In this document: piece by piece, positions 17,946 through 26,190 of the stretch | Layout of the letters: every line of letters starts with the position of its first letter | How positions within the stretch are numbered: position 1 is the first letter of the stretch | NCBI GenBank assembly: GCA_900315455.1 | Contig: OMZE01000004.1 | Coordinates: forward strand, 1 to 64,000 | DNA length: 64,000 nucleotides | Direction: 5' to 3' | DNA from: an uncultured Prevotellaceae bacterium | GTDB taxonomy: Bacteria > Bacteroidota > Bacteroidia > Bacteroidales > Bacteroidaceae | Made by a program: the position numbers and the translations under genes | The notes under the pieces: model-generated | Told to the model about the DNA's origin: nothing | What the model saw: only the letters and a program-made list of their open reading frames with translations | The model's database searches: none

Positions 17946-19112
17946 TTAATGCAACAGACGGGACAGGTATCCAAAAATCAAGCTAAAAAGCCAAAACAAA
18001 CCAAAAATGACAAATGCCCAATACCACTTAATGGGAGCTCTTACATCTACTTCTTTCTTTTCTTCTTCAAAATCGTAATCACTGTTTTCTTTATCATATG
18101 AATCAGTGGGCATACCCTCCTCCCTTTTCCTATTAGTCTTATCTGTTTTCTCTATTCCTATCAACATGGTTTCATCCATGTCATTGGCTTGAAACAAATT
18201 TACACACTCTCTGCTTTTATTGACCATCATGACTATAATGTCCTCTACCGATTGAGGCCTATTAAGACGGTCGGTGGTCAACATACTTAAGATGAGCTGT
18301 TTGGTCTTTTCTGAAACAGTAGCCGGCATCGGCAGGGCGAGATGCTTATCGGCGGAGCGGTCATCATCGATATCTGATGGTAAAGGTGGTTTTTTATTCG
18401 TCAACAGGTTGTAGAGGGTGGCACCAAGGGCATAGAGATCCGTCCATGGCCCGAACTTCTCCAGGTTCTGCTCCATCTGTTCACGTGGAGCAAAGCCATT
18501 GGTATAACTCACTGCCGTGGAGGTGGTAGCACCTCCCGTTATACTGCGCTGTTTGCTTGCCCCGAAGTCGATGAGGGTAACATTACCGTTTCTATCCACC
18601 ATAATATTGGCGGGCTTCAAGTCAAGGTGCCACAAGTTTTCTTGGTGCACACATGCCAAGGCATCAAGAATCTGGGGCAAGTATCTCATCACCTCCGCCT
18701 CAGGAAGTGGTTTCTGTATGCGTTTCAGTTTATCAGACAGGTTTTCACCGTCAATGTAGTCCATCACATAATATGCCGTTCCATTCTCTTCAAAAAGGTC
18801 GTGAACCGATACGATATGCTCGTTCCTTAGTTTGCGAAGCCGTCGTGCCTCCTTCTTGAATTTCTGCAATTGTTCATCAAAAAGACACTTGTTTTCAATG
18901 TTGCTCACACTCACCGAGGTGTTGTTGGCATCACGCTGAGTAATCCCCCTCATGAAGAACTCCTTGATGGCCACCGTTTCCTCAAACTCCACATTGGTAG
19001 CCACATAGGTGTTGCCAAACCCTCCAGATGAAAGATAACTGTCGATGCGATAAATACCCCTAAGGATACTTCCTACCGAGAGCATGGAATCTTGAATGAT
19101 ATTATGACTCAT
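17946..19112 (-). CDS. Membrane-anchored Ser/Thr protein kinase
   Basis: A 388-residue kinase with the domain at about 17-295: SSGGFGNTYVA glycine loop (29-39), Lys50 in VAIKEFF, HLDLKPANI (Asp164), IDFGASK (182-184) and the YALGATLYNLL helix. A charged linker leads to one C-terminal membrane helix (WYWAFVIFGLFWLFSLIFGYL, about 363-384) with almost nothing beyond it, so the kinase is tail-anchored on the cytoplasmic side. Its kinase domain is nearly identical to the one at 19649-21352, showing recent duplication. ATG at 19112 is used; two codons upstream is only a TTG. Confidence 0.9.
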   Translation of the reverse strand: MSHNIIQDSMLSVGSILRGIYRIDSYLSSGGFGNTYVATNVEFEETVAIKEFFMRGITQRDANNTSVSVSNIENKCLFDEQLQKFKKEARRLRKLRNEHIVSVHDLFEENGTAYYVMDYIDGENLSDKLKRIQKPLPEAEVMRYLPQILDALACVHQENLWHLDLKPANIMVDRNGNVTLIDFGASKQRSITGGATTSTAVSYTNGFAPREQMEQNLEKFGPWTDLYALGATLYNLLTNKKPPLPSDIDDDRSADKHLALPMPATVSEKTKQLILSMLTTDRLNRPQSVEDIIVMMVNKSRECVNLFQANDMDETMLIGIEKTDKTNRKREEGMPTDSYDKENSDYDFEEEKKEVDVRAPIKWYWAFVIFGLFWLFSLIFGYLSRLLH

Positions 19113-19196
19113 GTACAACGGCTTTTTGATTTAGGATTTATTCTTTCTTATTAAGGTTATCAGCAGTATAGTCTGACCATGGTCTCTGCTTTGCAT

Positions 19197-19622
19197 TTAT
19201 GGGTTAAAACCATTTGGATTTACCAATGCCTTACTCTCCATATTCTTCATCAAGGCTATAGTTCGGACTACTTTATTTTGGTCACCTCTCTCTGTACTCA
19301 GTTCTGGATTGAACCTACTCATTGCTCGGCAATATATGACATTGTATCTGTCAAATCGGCTTATGACTTGCTGATAGTCTTCAGTTCCTTCAGAAAACCT
19401 GTAGCCATTCTGCTCTCTATCAAGATAGCCAGTTATATTATCAAGCAGATCAAATTGCATTTGCCCCATTTCTTCTATTGAAGAAGTCTCATACAGATTG
19501 TTCTCAGTCTCATCTATAAGTTTAACAATGCCATCTGCTGGTGACTGTTTAGTACACGAAAAAACAGTCGTCAACAGAATACATAATGTTATCAATCTTA
19601 AATACAGTTTCATCATTGTCAT
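19197..19622 (-). CDS. Small lipoprotein in the kinase operon
   Basis: A lipoprotein of about 140 residues: the N-terminus MMKLYLRLITLCILLTTVFSC ends in a lipobox (TVFSC), so the mature protein would be anchored by Cys in the envelope. The rest is mainly helical and acidic, with no family I recognise. It starts 26 nt after the MORN-repeat kinase stop and is surely cotranscribed, making it a candidate periplasmic partner of the kinases. Any of three closely spaced ATGs (19622, 19616, 19613) could be the start. Confidence 0.7.
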   Translation of the reverse strand: MTMMKLYLRLITLCILLTTVFSCTKQSPADGIVKLIDETENNLYETSSIEEMGQMQFDLLDNITGYLDREQNGYRFSEGTEDYQQVISRFDRYNVIYCRAMSRFNPELSTERGDQNKVVRTIALMKNMESKALVNPNGFNP

Positions 19623-19648
19623 TCGTTAATTGTTTACAAATTGATTTT

Positions 19649-21352
19649 TCAAATCTCCTCCACCACATTATCCGTCTTGTCATACCATTTACCATGAAAG
19701 GGGTTTCCGTTCTTATATGAACCGATGAAATATTCTCGGGTTCGGGATATAGTATATTTACCATAGTAGAATTCATCATTCTTGAATGAACCCTCGAAGA
19801 CATCTCCATTAATAAATTTGAAAACTGCATTTTCTCCCTCCAAAATACCATTGATAAAAGGTCCTCTATATATGCTACCATTATCAAAAGTCGCTTCGCC
19901 TATACCATTTGGAAGATTATTTTCATTGTACTCTCCTACATATTCATAATTACCAAGTCTTTTGCTGAAATATCTTCCCGATCTACCTGCTGCTTCTTCG
20001 GCCGCTGCTTCAGCCGCTGCTTCAACAGCAGCCGCAGCAGAATCAGCAACCGCTTGTACAATTGAATCAATATCATCTGAAGTGGATTCTGTTACTTGTT
20101 CTCCAGAAGGAACTGCTTCGTCAACAATGGTGTCATTGAACGAAGAGCAAAACTTTAATGAAAACAAAATAATCGCTACCAACGATAGTATAAAGATAAC
20201 GTAATAAAGCCCATCATTTCTATTTTTCAATTTTTCCACAGGCACTTTTACATCCACTTTAGGTTTTTCAGGTGCTTTATATCCAGAGGAAACTGGTTTT
20301 GGCTTTATCGGAGTAGGCTTAACAGGTTGAGGCTCTTTAGGTTTAGGAGTGATAGGCGTCGATACAGTCTTTCGTGGAGTATCATCAATAACCACAGTCA
20401 CTTCATCCGCGTCATAAATCTTGGGCTTTTCCACATCCTTACCCGAAGTTTTTGGTTTCTTTTCCATCAACTTCTTTACTTCTGTCACCGACTGAGGTCT
20501 GTCGAGACGGTCGGTGGTCAGCAAACTGAGGATGAGTTGTTTGGTCCTTTCCGAAACAGTAGAGGGCATGGGCAGGGCGAGGTGTTTGTCAGCAGAGCGG
20601 TCGTCATCGATATCTGATGGCAATGGTGGTTTTTTGCTAGTCAATAGGTTATAAAGAGTCGCCCCTAGCGCATAAAGGTCTGTCCATGGACCAAACTTCT
20701 CCAGGTTCTGCTCCATTTGTTCTCGAGGAGCAAAGCCATTGGTGTAACTCACTGCGGTAGAAGTGGTGGCACCACCCGTTGTACTGCGCTGCTTGCTTGC
20801 CCCGAAGTCGATAAGAGTAACGTTCCCTGCCCTGTCAACCATGATGTTGGCGGGTTTCAGGTCAAGGTGCCACAGATTTTCTTGATGCACACATGCCAAA
20901 GCATCCAATATTTGTGGCAAATAACTCATCACCTCTGTTTCGGATAATGGCATTAGTTGTCGTTTCAACTTTTCAGCCAAGTTCTCGCCATCTATGTAGT
21001 CCATCACATAGTAGGCTGTACCATTCTCCTCGAAAAGGTCATGAACCGAAACGATATGTTGGTTCTTCAACCGCCACAATCTCCTCGCCTCTTTCTTGAA
21101 CTTCTGCAATTGTTCTTGGAAGAGGTTCTTGTTCTCCGCGTTGCTCACACTCACCGTGGTGTTGTTGGCATCGCGTTGTGTCACTCCTTTGATGAAGAAC
21201 TCCTTAATTGCCACTGTTTCCTCAAACTCTACATGCGTAGCAACGTAGGTGTTGCCAAAGCCACCCGAAGAAAGGTAACTCTCAATGCGGTATATCCCTC
21301 TGAGCATACTTCCAATTGGAAGCATGGCACCTTGGTTGATTTTATTATTCAT
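19649..21352 (-). CDS. Membrane Ser/Thr protein kinase with C-terminal MORN repeats
   Basis: A 567-residue kinase. The kinase domain (about 17-295) carries the glycine loop at 29-34, Lys50, HLDLKPANI (Asp164) and DFG (182-184). A Pro/Lys-rich linker (about 330-360), one membrane helix (GLYYVIFILSLVAIILFSLKF, 381-401), an Ala/Glu helix (about 436-456) and four or so MORN repeats (about 470-560, e.g. YVGEYNENNLPNGIGEATF) follow. The MORN part would face the periplasm. Its start overlaps the PP2C phosphatase stop by 8 nt, so kinase and phosphatase are translationally coupled, as expected for a reversible phosphorylation pair. Confidence 0.9.
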   Translation of the reverse strand: MNNKINQGAMLPIGSMLRGIYRIESYLSSGGFGNTYVATHVEFEETVAIKEFFIKGVTQRDANNTTVSVSNAENKNLFQEQLQKFKKEARRLWRLKNQHIVSVHDLFEENGTAYYVMDYIDGENLAEKLKRQLMPLSETEVMSYLPQILDALACVHQENLWHLDLKPANIMVDRAGNVTLIDFGASKQRSTTGGATTSTAVSYTNGFAPREQMEQNLEKFGPWTDLYALGATLYNLLTSKKPPLPSDIDDDRSADKHLALPMPSTVSERTKQLILSLLTTDRLDRPQSVTEVKKLMEKKPKTSGKDVEKPKIYDADEVTVVIDDTPRKTVSTPITPKPKEPQPVKPTPIKPKPVSSGYKAPEKPKVDVKVPVEKLKNRNDGLYYVIFILSLVAIILFSLKFCSSFNDTIVDEAVPSGEQVTESTSDDIDSIVQAVADSAAAAVEAAAEAAAEEAAGRSGRYFSKRLGNYEYVGEYNENNLPNGIGEATFDNGSIYRGPFINGILEGENAVFKFINGDVFEGSFKNDEFYYGKYTISRTREYFIGSYKNGNPFHGKWYDKTDNVVEEI

Positions 21353-22409
21353 GCTTGTGTAAGATTGGCTTTATTCCCATTTCTGTTTGAGGTTCTGGCT
21401 GTTTTTTTTGATTATCGTCATCCCCTTTGCCCAGACTTAGCCATGCAAGGATGGCAAACAACACGATGGCAGCCAACATCAGCCACAACCACTTGCAGTC
21501 GTTAAGACCAATCATACGGGTAGATGGTTGAGTTTTTTTCTTGCCAGTTGGCTCCTCATCCACATCAATAGCATCCACTGTTGTTGGCACGATGTTGAGC
21601 ACATTGTATCTCGTGGTGCCCTCGTCGTCAACTATTATCTCACCGTCTATCTTCCCTACCTCGCGAATGTGAATGAGGTGTGCGGAATGGTTGTCGTTAT
21701 TGCCGGCTGTCTCGTCAATGAGCCGTTGCTGTTTTTTGGCATCACTATCTTCAGAGCAAAGAATGTCCGTCAGCCGCTGATCATCCATTCTTTCCAACAT
21801 ACCATCGCTGCACATATACAAGTAATCGCCCGGCTGCAGGTCTCCGATATGCACAATGTCAGGCCGCACGCGGTTGTCCTCACCCGGCTGCATCGCCTTG
21901 GTGATGATGTTTTTCTGTGGCGACGTGCTCATCTCCTCATAAGAAATTTCGCCCGCTTGAAAAAGGTCAAACACCAACGAATGGTCGCGACTACGATAGA
22001 GCACTTTATGCTCTGATGGGCGGATATGGTAGATTCGGCTGTCACCGATATGCGCTGCCGTGCATCCCCCAGCATGCAGTACCACGAGGGTGAGGGTTGT
22101 GCCCATACGTTTGGCTGCGCCATCATCCTTGTCGTCAAGTGCCTCGAAAGCAGCATTGATGGCATCGAGGACAAGTTGGTCGTCTACCCTATCATCACTC
22201 GGCCAATGGCTGTCCATATACTTGGATATGGCCAGACACACCGTCTGGCTCGCCACCTCGCCATGCTCATGACCTCCCATGCCGTCGCATAGCACGAACA
22301 CACGTTCGTTTTCCGAAGCCTTGTCATTTTCGGGATACAATGCATCCTCCTGATTGTCACGATTGCCCAACTCGTGGATGGACAGCAGTGGGTATATTCT
22401 GATGTTCAT
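21345..22409 (-). CDS. PP2C-family Ser/Thr protein phosphatase with C-terminal membrane helix
   Basis: A 354-residue metal-dependent phosphatase that should reverse the action of the adjacent kinases. PP2C motifs are intact: GNRDNQEDALY (about 15-25), VLCDGMGGHEHGE (Asp42), AHIGDSRIY, CSDGML and DNHSAHLI, giving the metal-binding aspartates. A linker and one membrane helix (WLWLMLAAIVLFAILAWLSLG) near the C-terminus would tether it to the membrane beside the membrane kinases. It lies 7 nt after the zinc-ribbon FHA gene and overlaps the kinase downstream by 8 nt. Confidence 0.93.
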   Translation of the reverse strand: MNIRIYPLLSIHELGNRDNQEDALYPENDKASENERVFVLCDGMGGHEHGEVASQTVCLAISKYMDSHWPSDDRVDDQLVLDAINAAFEALDDKDDGAAKRMGTTLTLVVLHAGGCTAAHIGDSRIYHIRPSEHKVLYRSRDHSLVFDLFQAGEISYEEMSTSPQKNIITKAMQPGEDNRVRPDIVHIGDLQPGDYLYMCSDGMLERMDDQRLTDILCSEDSDAKKQQRLIDETAGNNDNHSAHLIHIREVGKIDGEIIVDDEGTTRYNVLNIVPTTVDAIDVDEEPTGKKKTQPSTRMIGLNDCKWLWLMLAAIVLFAILAWLSLGKGDDDNQKKQPEPQTEMGIKPILHKHE

Positions 22410-22416
22410 AGTTCTA

Positions 22417-22950
22417 TTATTCTATCTTCATGGTCATCCTCGTGGCACCCATCGTGAACTCATCGCCGTTGGAGAGTACCAGTTCATCGCCATTGAGCAA
22501 TTCCTTCTTCCCTATGATAATGGAATTCTTGTTCTTGTAACAGGAAATGGTCACCGTAACAACGCCACTTGTTTTATATACATTCATCATGGCGTTCTGT
22601 CGACTCATATAAAGGTCGTCCACTTCGAGTTGAATATCAGCAGTTGACGATTTCGCTTTGCGTCCCACAATGTTTCGTCCTTCCTGTAGTTCATATTGTT
22701 TGCCCTCGCATACGATGAACGCCTTTCCTTCAGTAGATTTTCCCATGACGAGTTGGGTTTCATAACCTCCACCGCTTCCAACCAGATGTGTGCGTGCATC
22801 CAATGGTTCATTGGCAGCCTGTTGTTGGAATCTAACCCGTAGTGATGCCCCGCACTGGGGACATGTGATGATTTTCACCGCCTCATTCATCGTGTTCTTC
22901 ACTTCGAGCACCACCCCACAAGCAGGGCATTTCACATTTTTCTTTTCCAT
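22417..22950 (-). CDS. Zinc-ribbon plus FHA-domain protein
   Basis: A 177-residue cytoplasmic protein. The N-terminus is a zinc ribbon with Cys8/Cys11 and Cys30/Cys33 (CPACG...CPQCG); the C-terminal half (about 85-175) is an FHA domain, the phosphothreonine reader. GR in NIVGRK and the SR of MSRQNA are kept, but the usual His of SRxH is Asn. It probably docks onto phosphorylated kinase or another target. It lies 4 nt after the caspase gene and 7 nt before the phosphatase, in a tightly packed operon. Confidence 0.87.
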   Translation of the reverse strand: MEKKNVKCPACGVVLEVKNTMNEAVKIITCPQCGASLRVRFQQQAANEPLDARTHLVGSGGGYETQLVMGKSTEGKAFIVCEGKQYELQEGRNIVGRKAKSSTADIQLEVDDLYMSRQNAMMNVYKTSGVVTVTISCYKNKNSIIIGKKELLNGDELVLSNGDEFTMGATRMTMKIE

Positions 22951-22954
22951 GTTG

Positions 22955-23662
22955 TTACCACTTTATCACCGTCATGTTCTTGTCGAAGTTTCCCCACATC
23001 ACAGGATGCTGCCGGTCTCTGGATTCCCTTACGACTCCATTGTGTACGAAATCGTAGAGTTCTCTGGCCGTCACAGTCCTGTCTCGGTTGACATCCGCTC
23101 CGCCTCTCAGTCCTCTTTCCAGGAAAATGGTAAAGAAACTGTTGGCAAAAGGAGTCTCCAATGATTTCTCCGTCGTACGTGAAGAGAGGAAGAACATGAT
23201 ATTCGTGTCTTTTGTTCCATATGACTTGTCGTGTTGGGAAGTGGAACGCATCTTGCCTGCATAACAAGCATCGGCCACAACAATCTTGGTCTTCGCCTTA
23301 GAGTGCTGCATTGCCGCTACCACATCCCGATATTGAAGAGAACCGTCGTAACACACAAAACCATTTGGAACGCCATGTCCGCTGAAGAAAAACAGCACCA
23401 CATCGTTCACTCCTGCCTTGCTGAAGGTCTCGGCCATCGCCTTTCTCACCATAGCAACAGAGGCATTTCCATTGGTAAGACACCTCACGTTGGAATGCCC
23501 GTTGGTGGCAAAAATCTTCTGAATAGCCATAGCATCATTGGCGCTTACCCGCAGGTCGTTTTGTCTGCCGGGGTAATCGGCAATGCCCACGCACACCACA
23601 TAGTTGTGGGCGTGGGCAACTGTTGCCAACAGTATCAGAAGCCACATGAAGGTCGCTTTCAT
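22955..23662 (-). CDS. Exported caspase-fold (C14) cysteine protease
   Basis: A 235-residue caspase-family protein. A signal peptide (MKATFMWLLILLATVAHA) is followed by the p20-like domain: HNYVVCVGIADY, then the catalytic His96 in FFFSGHGVPNG and Cys133 in VVADACYAGK. Near the C-terminus is an EF-hand-like loop, DVNRDRTVTARE (about 190-201), with acidic positions suited to Ca2+. Bacterial caspases (metacaspase-like, orthocaspase) often act as effectors in signalling or defence, usually in the cytoplasm; here export to the periplasm is predicted. It lies between FHA and accessory genes of the kinase-phosphatase operon. Confidence 0.9.
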   Translation of the reverse strand: MKATFMWLLILLATVAHAHNYVVCVGIADYPGRQNDLRVSANDAMAIQKIFATNGHSNVRCLTNGNASVAMVRKAMAETFSKAGVNDVVLFFFSGHGVPNGFVCYDGSLQYRDVVAAMQHSKAKTKIVVADACYAGKMRSTSQHDKSYGTKDTNIMFFLSSRTTEKSLETPFANSFFTIFLERGLRGGADVNRDRTVTARELYDFVHNGVVRESRDRQHPVMWGNFDKNMTVIKW

Positions 23663-23671
23663 TTCACATGT

Positions 23672-24553
23672 TTACATAGGCATTGCTGCATCATCCATAT
23701 AGTCGGGCATATCGGGAGCCACGTCGGGGTTCTCCATGTTTGTCATTGCCGGACCTTCATCAATCCATACAGGAGGATTACCTTCGGCAATATCCCCCAT
23801 AGTTGTCACGGCTCCTTCTCTGAAAATCACAACATCGGGTTCGTTAAGTGTCAGGGAGTCGTCGACATCTATAACCACCACATCGGCCTCATTGTCGCCT
23901 GTGAGGTCAAGCGCCGCCGCACTATGTCCTTGAACCTCTCCTTGTCCCAAAATGCGAACATCGGCATCAGTGGTGTTATCTGCGGTCATCTCACTGCCAT
24001 TGCTCAGATTCGTGGTCTGGACTTCTATCTCTTCATTCTGCACAGGTGCTTCTTCTACAGCGGAGGTAAGCACCACATCAGGATGTGCCTCACTCATCTG
24101 TGCCACCTGCACATACTGTGGTGTTACTTCGGGATGTACGGAGTCAGCAAAGGCTGTCCGTTGGGCATCGCTCATGGCATTCCATTCGTCAGCAGAATAG
24201 GTGCCGTAGATACCACCATGCCAAGTGAACACTCCGCCTGGGCCTACCTCTGCGCGGGCGGCTGCGAAAGCCTCGTCAAACGACATGCTGTCGCTAACGT
24301 GAGCCATGGGGGCTTGAGCGTATACGGGAGCCGAGTTGGCATCCTCACCATTCTCACTTGCCGATGCATCTGTATCCTCTTCATTCAACACAGTTTCAAG
24401 ATGGTCCACGGCACGTATGCCTCCTGCTCCAAGCAAGATGCCACTAATAGTGCCGAAGGTAACTTTCTTCCATAGATTGTTTTTGGCATTGTCTTTCATA
24501 AACGGGTCGTTTTTCGCGAATTCGCCTAATCGGATTGTGTTGTCGTTGTTCAT
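23672..24553 (-). CDS. Acidic membrane-associated protein of the FHA-caspase operon
   Basis: A 293-residue protein I cannot assign to a named family. It starts MNNDNTIRLGEFAKNDPF, has a weak hydrophobic stretch (VTFGTISGILLGAGGI, about 31-46) and is otherwise acidic and Ala/Glu/Asp-rich. A central block (SFDEAFAAARAEVGPGGVF, then TWHGGIYGTYSADEWNAM) looks like a conserved small domain, and DLTGDNEADVVVIDVDDS may bind a divalent cation. The start at 24553 follows a good -7 box. It lies 9 nt before the caspase gene, so it is probably a structural or regulatory partner in the same pathway. Confidence 0.75.
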   Translation of the reverse strand: MNNDNTIRLGEFAKNDPFMKDNAKNNLWKKVTFGTISGILLGAGGIRAVDHLETVLNEEDTDASASENGEDANSAPVYAQAPMAHVSDSMSFDEAFAAARAEVGPGGVFTWHGGIYGTYSADEWNAMSDAQRTAFADSVHPEVTPQYVQVAQMSEAHPDVVLTSAVEEAPVQNEEIEVQTTNLSNGSEMTADNTTDADVRILGQGEVQGHSAAALDLTGDNEADVVVIDVDDSLTLNEPDVVIFREGAVTTMGDIAEGNPPVWIDEGPAMTNMENPDVAPDMPDYMDDAAMPM

Positions 24554-24579
24554 AATCGTTGTTTTTCTAGGTTTTGATA

Positions 24580-24610
24580 CAAAGATAGCATAAAATGAAG
24601 GTAATTCCAA
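24580..24610 (-). promoter_or_regulatory. Promoter for the caspase-FHA-PP2C-kinase operon
   Basis: TATCTTTG (24580-24587) on the minus strand, 26 nt upstream of the first gene, with a TTG (24608-24610) 20 nt further up as -33 element. Confidence 0.55.
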
Positions 24611-24679
24611 TTATTCACTCATATTATCCATGAAATGGTAGAATTCGATGATGAAATGTTACCATAACGTGAAGAAATG

Positions 24680-25366
24680 TTATTTCTGCAATTTCGTTTT
24701 ACATTTAGGACAATAATCCATGTTTCTCGTCAAAATGTTATAGTCAGTAAATCCAAAGAAATAACCACATTCAGGGCAACAGTAGTCGTGGGTGAATTGA
24801 TCTTTGATTTTTTCCCGCTGCTCATCGTTGTTGCCTATGTCCTTCCATGCCTTACGGGAAAAGAAAATGGTAAGGATAAGGACCAGACCATACAGGATGT
24901 AGAAGACTTCTCCTCTTCCTCCAGAGATATAGCCAATAAGTACAGCGGCCATAGTAAGCAGTGGCACAAGACTTCTGAGAACCTGGAAACGCTGAGTGCT
25001 TTGTGTTATCTCCTTGTTATTGTTAGTATAATTCTCCCATACCTGACGAAGGGGCCTAATGTCTGCCACCTTCGGCAGTCCTGCATTAACAGTATTCCAA
25101 TCGAGAAGGTATCTTTCTTGCCCTAACTCTATCCGGTCGCCACGATTGATGGCCATGCTCATCACCTTTGTGCCGTTTACATAGGTCACATTTTGGGGAT
25201 TGATATTCTTTATCCTCATCGTCCCGTCATTGTTGATGGTGATGGTGCAGTGTTTCCTACTCACACTCAGTGGAACACTCTGCGGTGCGCCGACAACACT
25301 AGTGTTCTGCCCCGTAGTGATACTTAATCCAGAGGTTGCTCCGTCACGTCCTATTGTAATATCCAT
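24680..25366 (-). CDS. FHA-domain membrane protein with C-terminal zinc ribbon
   Basis: A 228-residue protein. The N-terminal FHA domain (about 1-95) has all key positions: IGRDG, SVSRKHC, and NVTYVNGTKV. Two membrane helices follow (LVPLLTMAAVLIGYI and VFYILYGLVLILTIFF), and the C-terminus is a zinc ribbon with two Cys pairs (CPECG and CPKCK). It should recruit phosphothreonine proteins to the membrane. It follows the LytTR gene by 17 nt, and about 100 nt with a fresh promoter separate it from the next operon, so it belongs to the same unit as the LytTR regulator. Confidence 0.85.
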   Translation of the reverse strand: MDITIGRDGATSGLSITTGQNTSVVGAPQSVPLSVSRKHCTITINNDGTMRIKNINPQNVTYVNGTKVMSMAINRGDRIELGQERYLLDWNTVNAGLPKVADIRPLRQVWENYTNNNKEITQSTQRFQVLRSLVPLLTMAAVLIGYISGGRGEVFYILYGLVLILTIFFSRKAWKDIGNNDEQREKIKDQFTHDYCCPECGYFFGFTDYNILTRNMDYCPKCKTKLQK

Positions 25367-25383
25367 AATAGATAATAGTTTGA

Positions 25384-25743
25384 TTATTCCATACTATGAG
25401 AAAGATATGCTTTGATGCTTTTCAGTGCCGCTTTAGAGATGGGCAGTTGAAAAGCAAAGAGCGAAAAGTCGGTGAGCACAAGGTGCTGTTTCGAGATGTT
25501 CACGTCATAAATGTACCTTCGGTTGATGATGAATCGTTTACCGACCCTCATAAAAGTTGTTGCCTCCTCACCAAGTTGAGTGGAAAGGGCTTTCTCCATA
25601 TTCGACAAACAGAGAGGTAACACCGATTTCAGTTTATTGGCCATGACGACCTTGGTATAATTACCATCAGCCTCGAAATAAACAATTTTGGAGATTTCGA
25701 GTCTAAGTAATTGGTCTCTTGAGTTAATGACAATGTGGTTCAT
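25384..25743 (-). CDS. Stand-alone LytTR DNA-binding domain regulator
   Basis: A 119-residue transcription factor made of a LytTR domain alone: ISKIVYFEADGNYTKVVMAN at the start, FMRVGKRFIINRRYIYDV in the middle, and the final ISKAALKSIKAYL strand-helix. There is no receiver domain. It is the first gene of the FHA operon and its likely regulator. The start at 25743 is used; the longer reading from 25902 covers the promoter. Confidence 0.85.
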   Translation of the reverse strand: MNHIVINSRDQLLRLEISKIVYFEADGNYTKVVMANKLKSVLPLCLSNMEKALSTQLGEEATTFMRVGKRFIINRRYIYDVNISKQHLVLTDFSLFAFQLPISKAALKSIKAYLSHSME

Positions 25744-25790
25744 ATAGGCTAAGGCTCTATTCCTGTTATGCAATGGTATTATATAGACTA

Positions 25791-25824
25791 CAAAAATACA
25801 ATTTTTTCTTAAAAGGGGAGCAAA
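25791..25824 (-). promoter_or_regulatory. Promoter for the LytTR gene
   Basis: TATTTTTG (25791-25798) on the minus strand is 47 nt upstream of the LytTR start codon. TTTG at 25821-25824 is a possible -33 box, though the 22-nt spacing is long. Confidence 0.4.
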
Positions 25825-26190
25825 AAAAGTGAAAAAAAGAAAAAGACCTTTACTATGGGGTCTCCTTCTAGATATTCCACAAGGATGACCAATAGCCACC
25901 ACTGTCGTGATAAAAATGGCGCTGGGCTTTCTAATAATGTTTGTGATATTTCTTTTCTTTACCTACGGCAACCGCAGGAAGTTCCTGCCGATTGAGGAGA
26001 TATGCTGTTGATGCAGTGGAGCGAGTCTCCTATTTCCAAGGTTGACATCTTGAAAATACCAAGGCATTGTTAACCCGTCAGACAAGCTGCTCCAATTGTT
26101 CGTATCTCCTTGCCTCCCTTCAAGCCGTGTATCTATTGCAGTGATTAGTTCCTGATCAAAGTGTCGGCTAATAATACCAATAATATCTCT
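25825..26190. other. Intergenic stretch with an in-frame open extension
   Basis: No gene is called here. On the minus strand, the frame of the two-domain FGE gene stays open for 75 codons after its TAA (25966-26190) before a TAG, reading DTRLEGRQGDTNNWSSL and NLGNRRLAPLHQQHIS. It resembles no family I know and has no start of its own. On the + strand a hydrophobic 32-codon ORF (25916-26014) overlaps it. Neither is supported enough to call. Confidence 0.3.
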
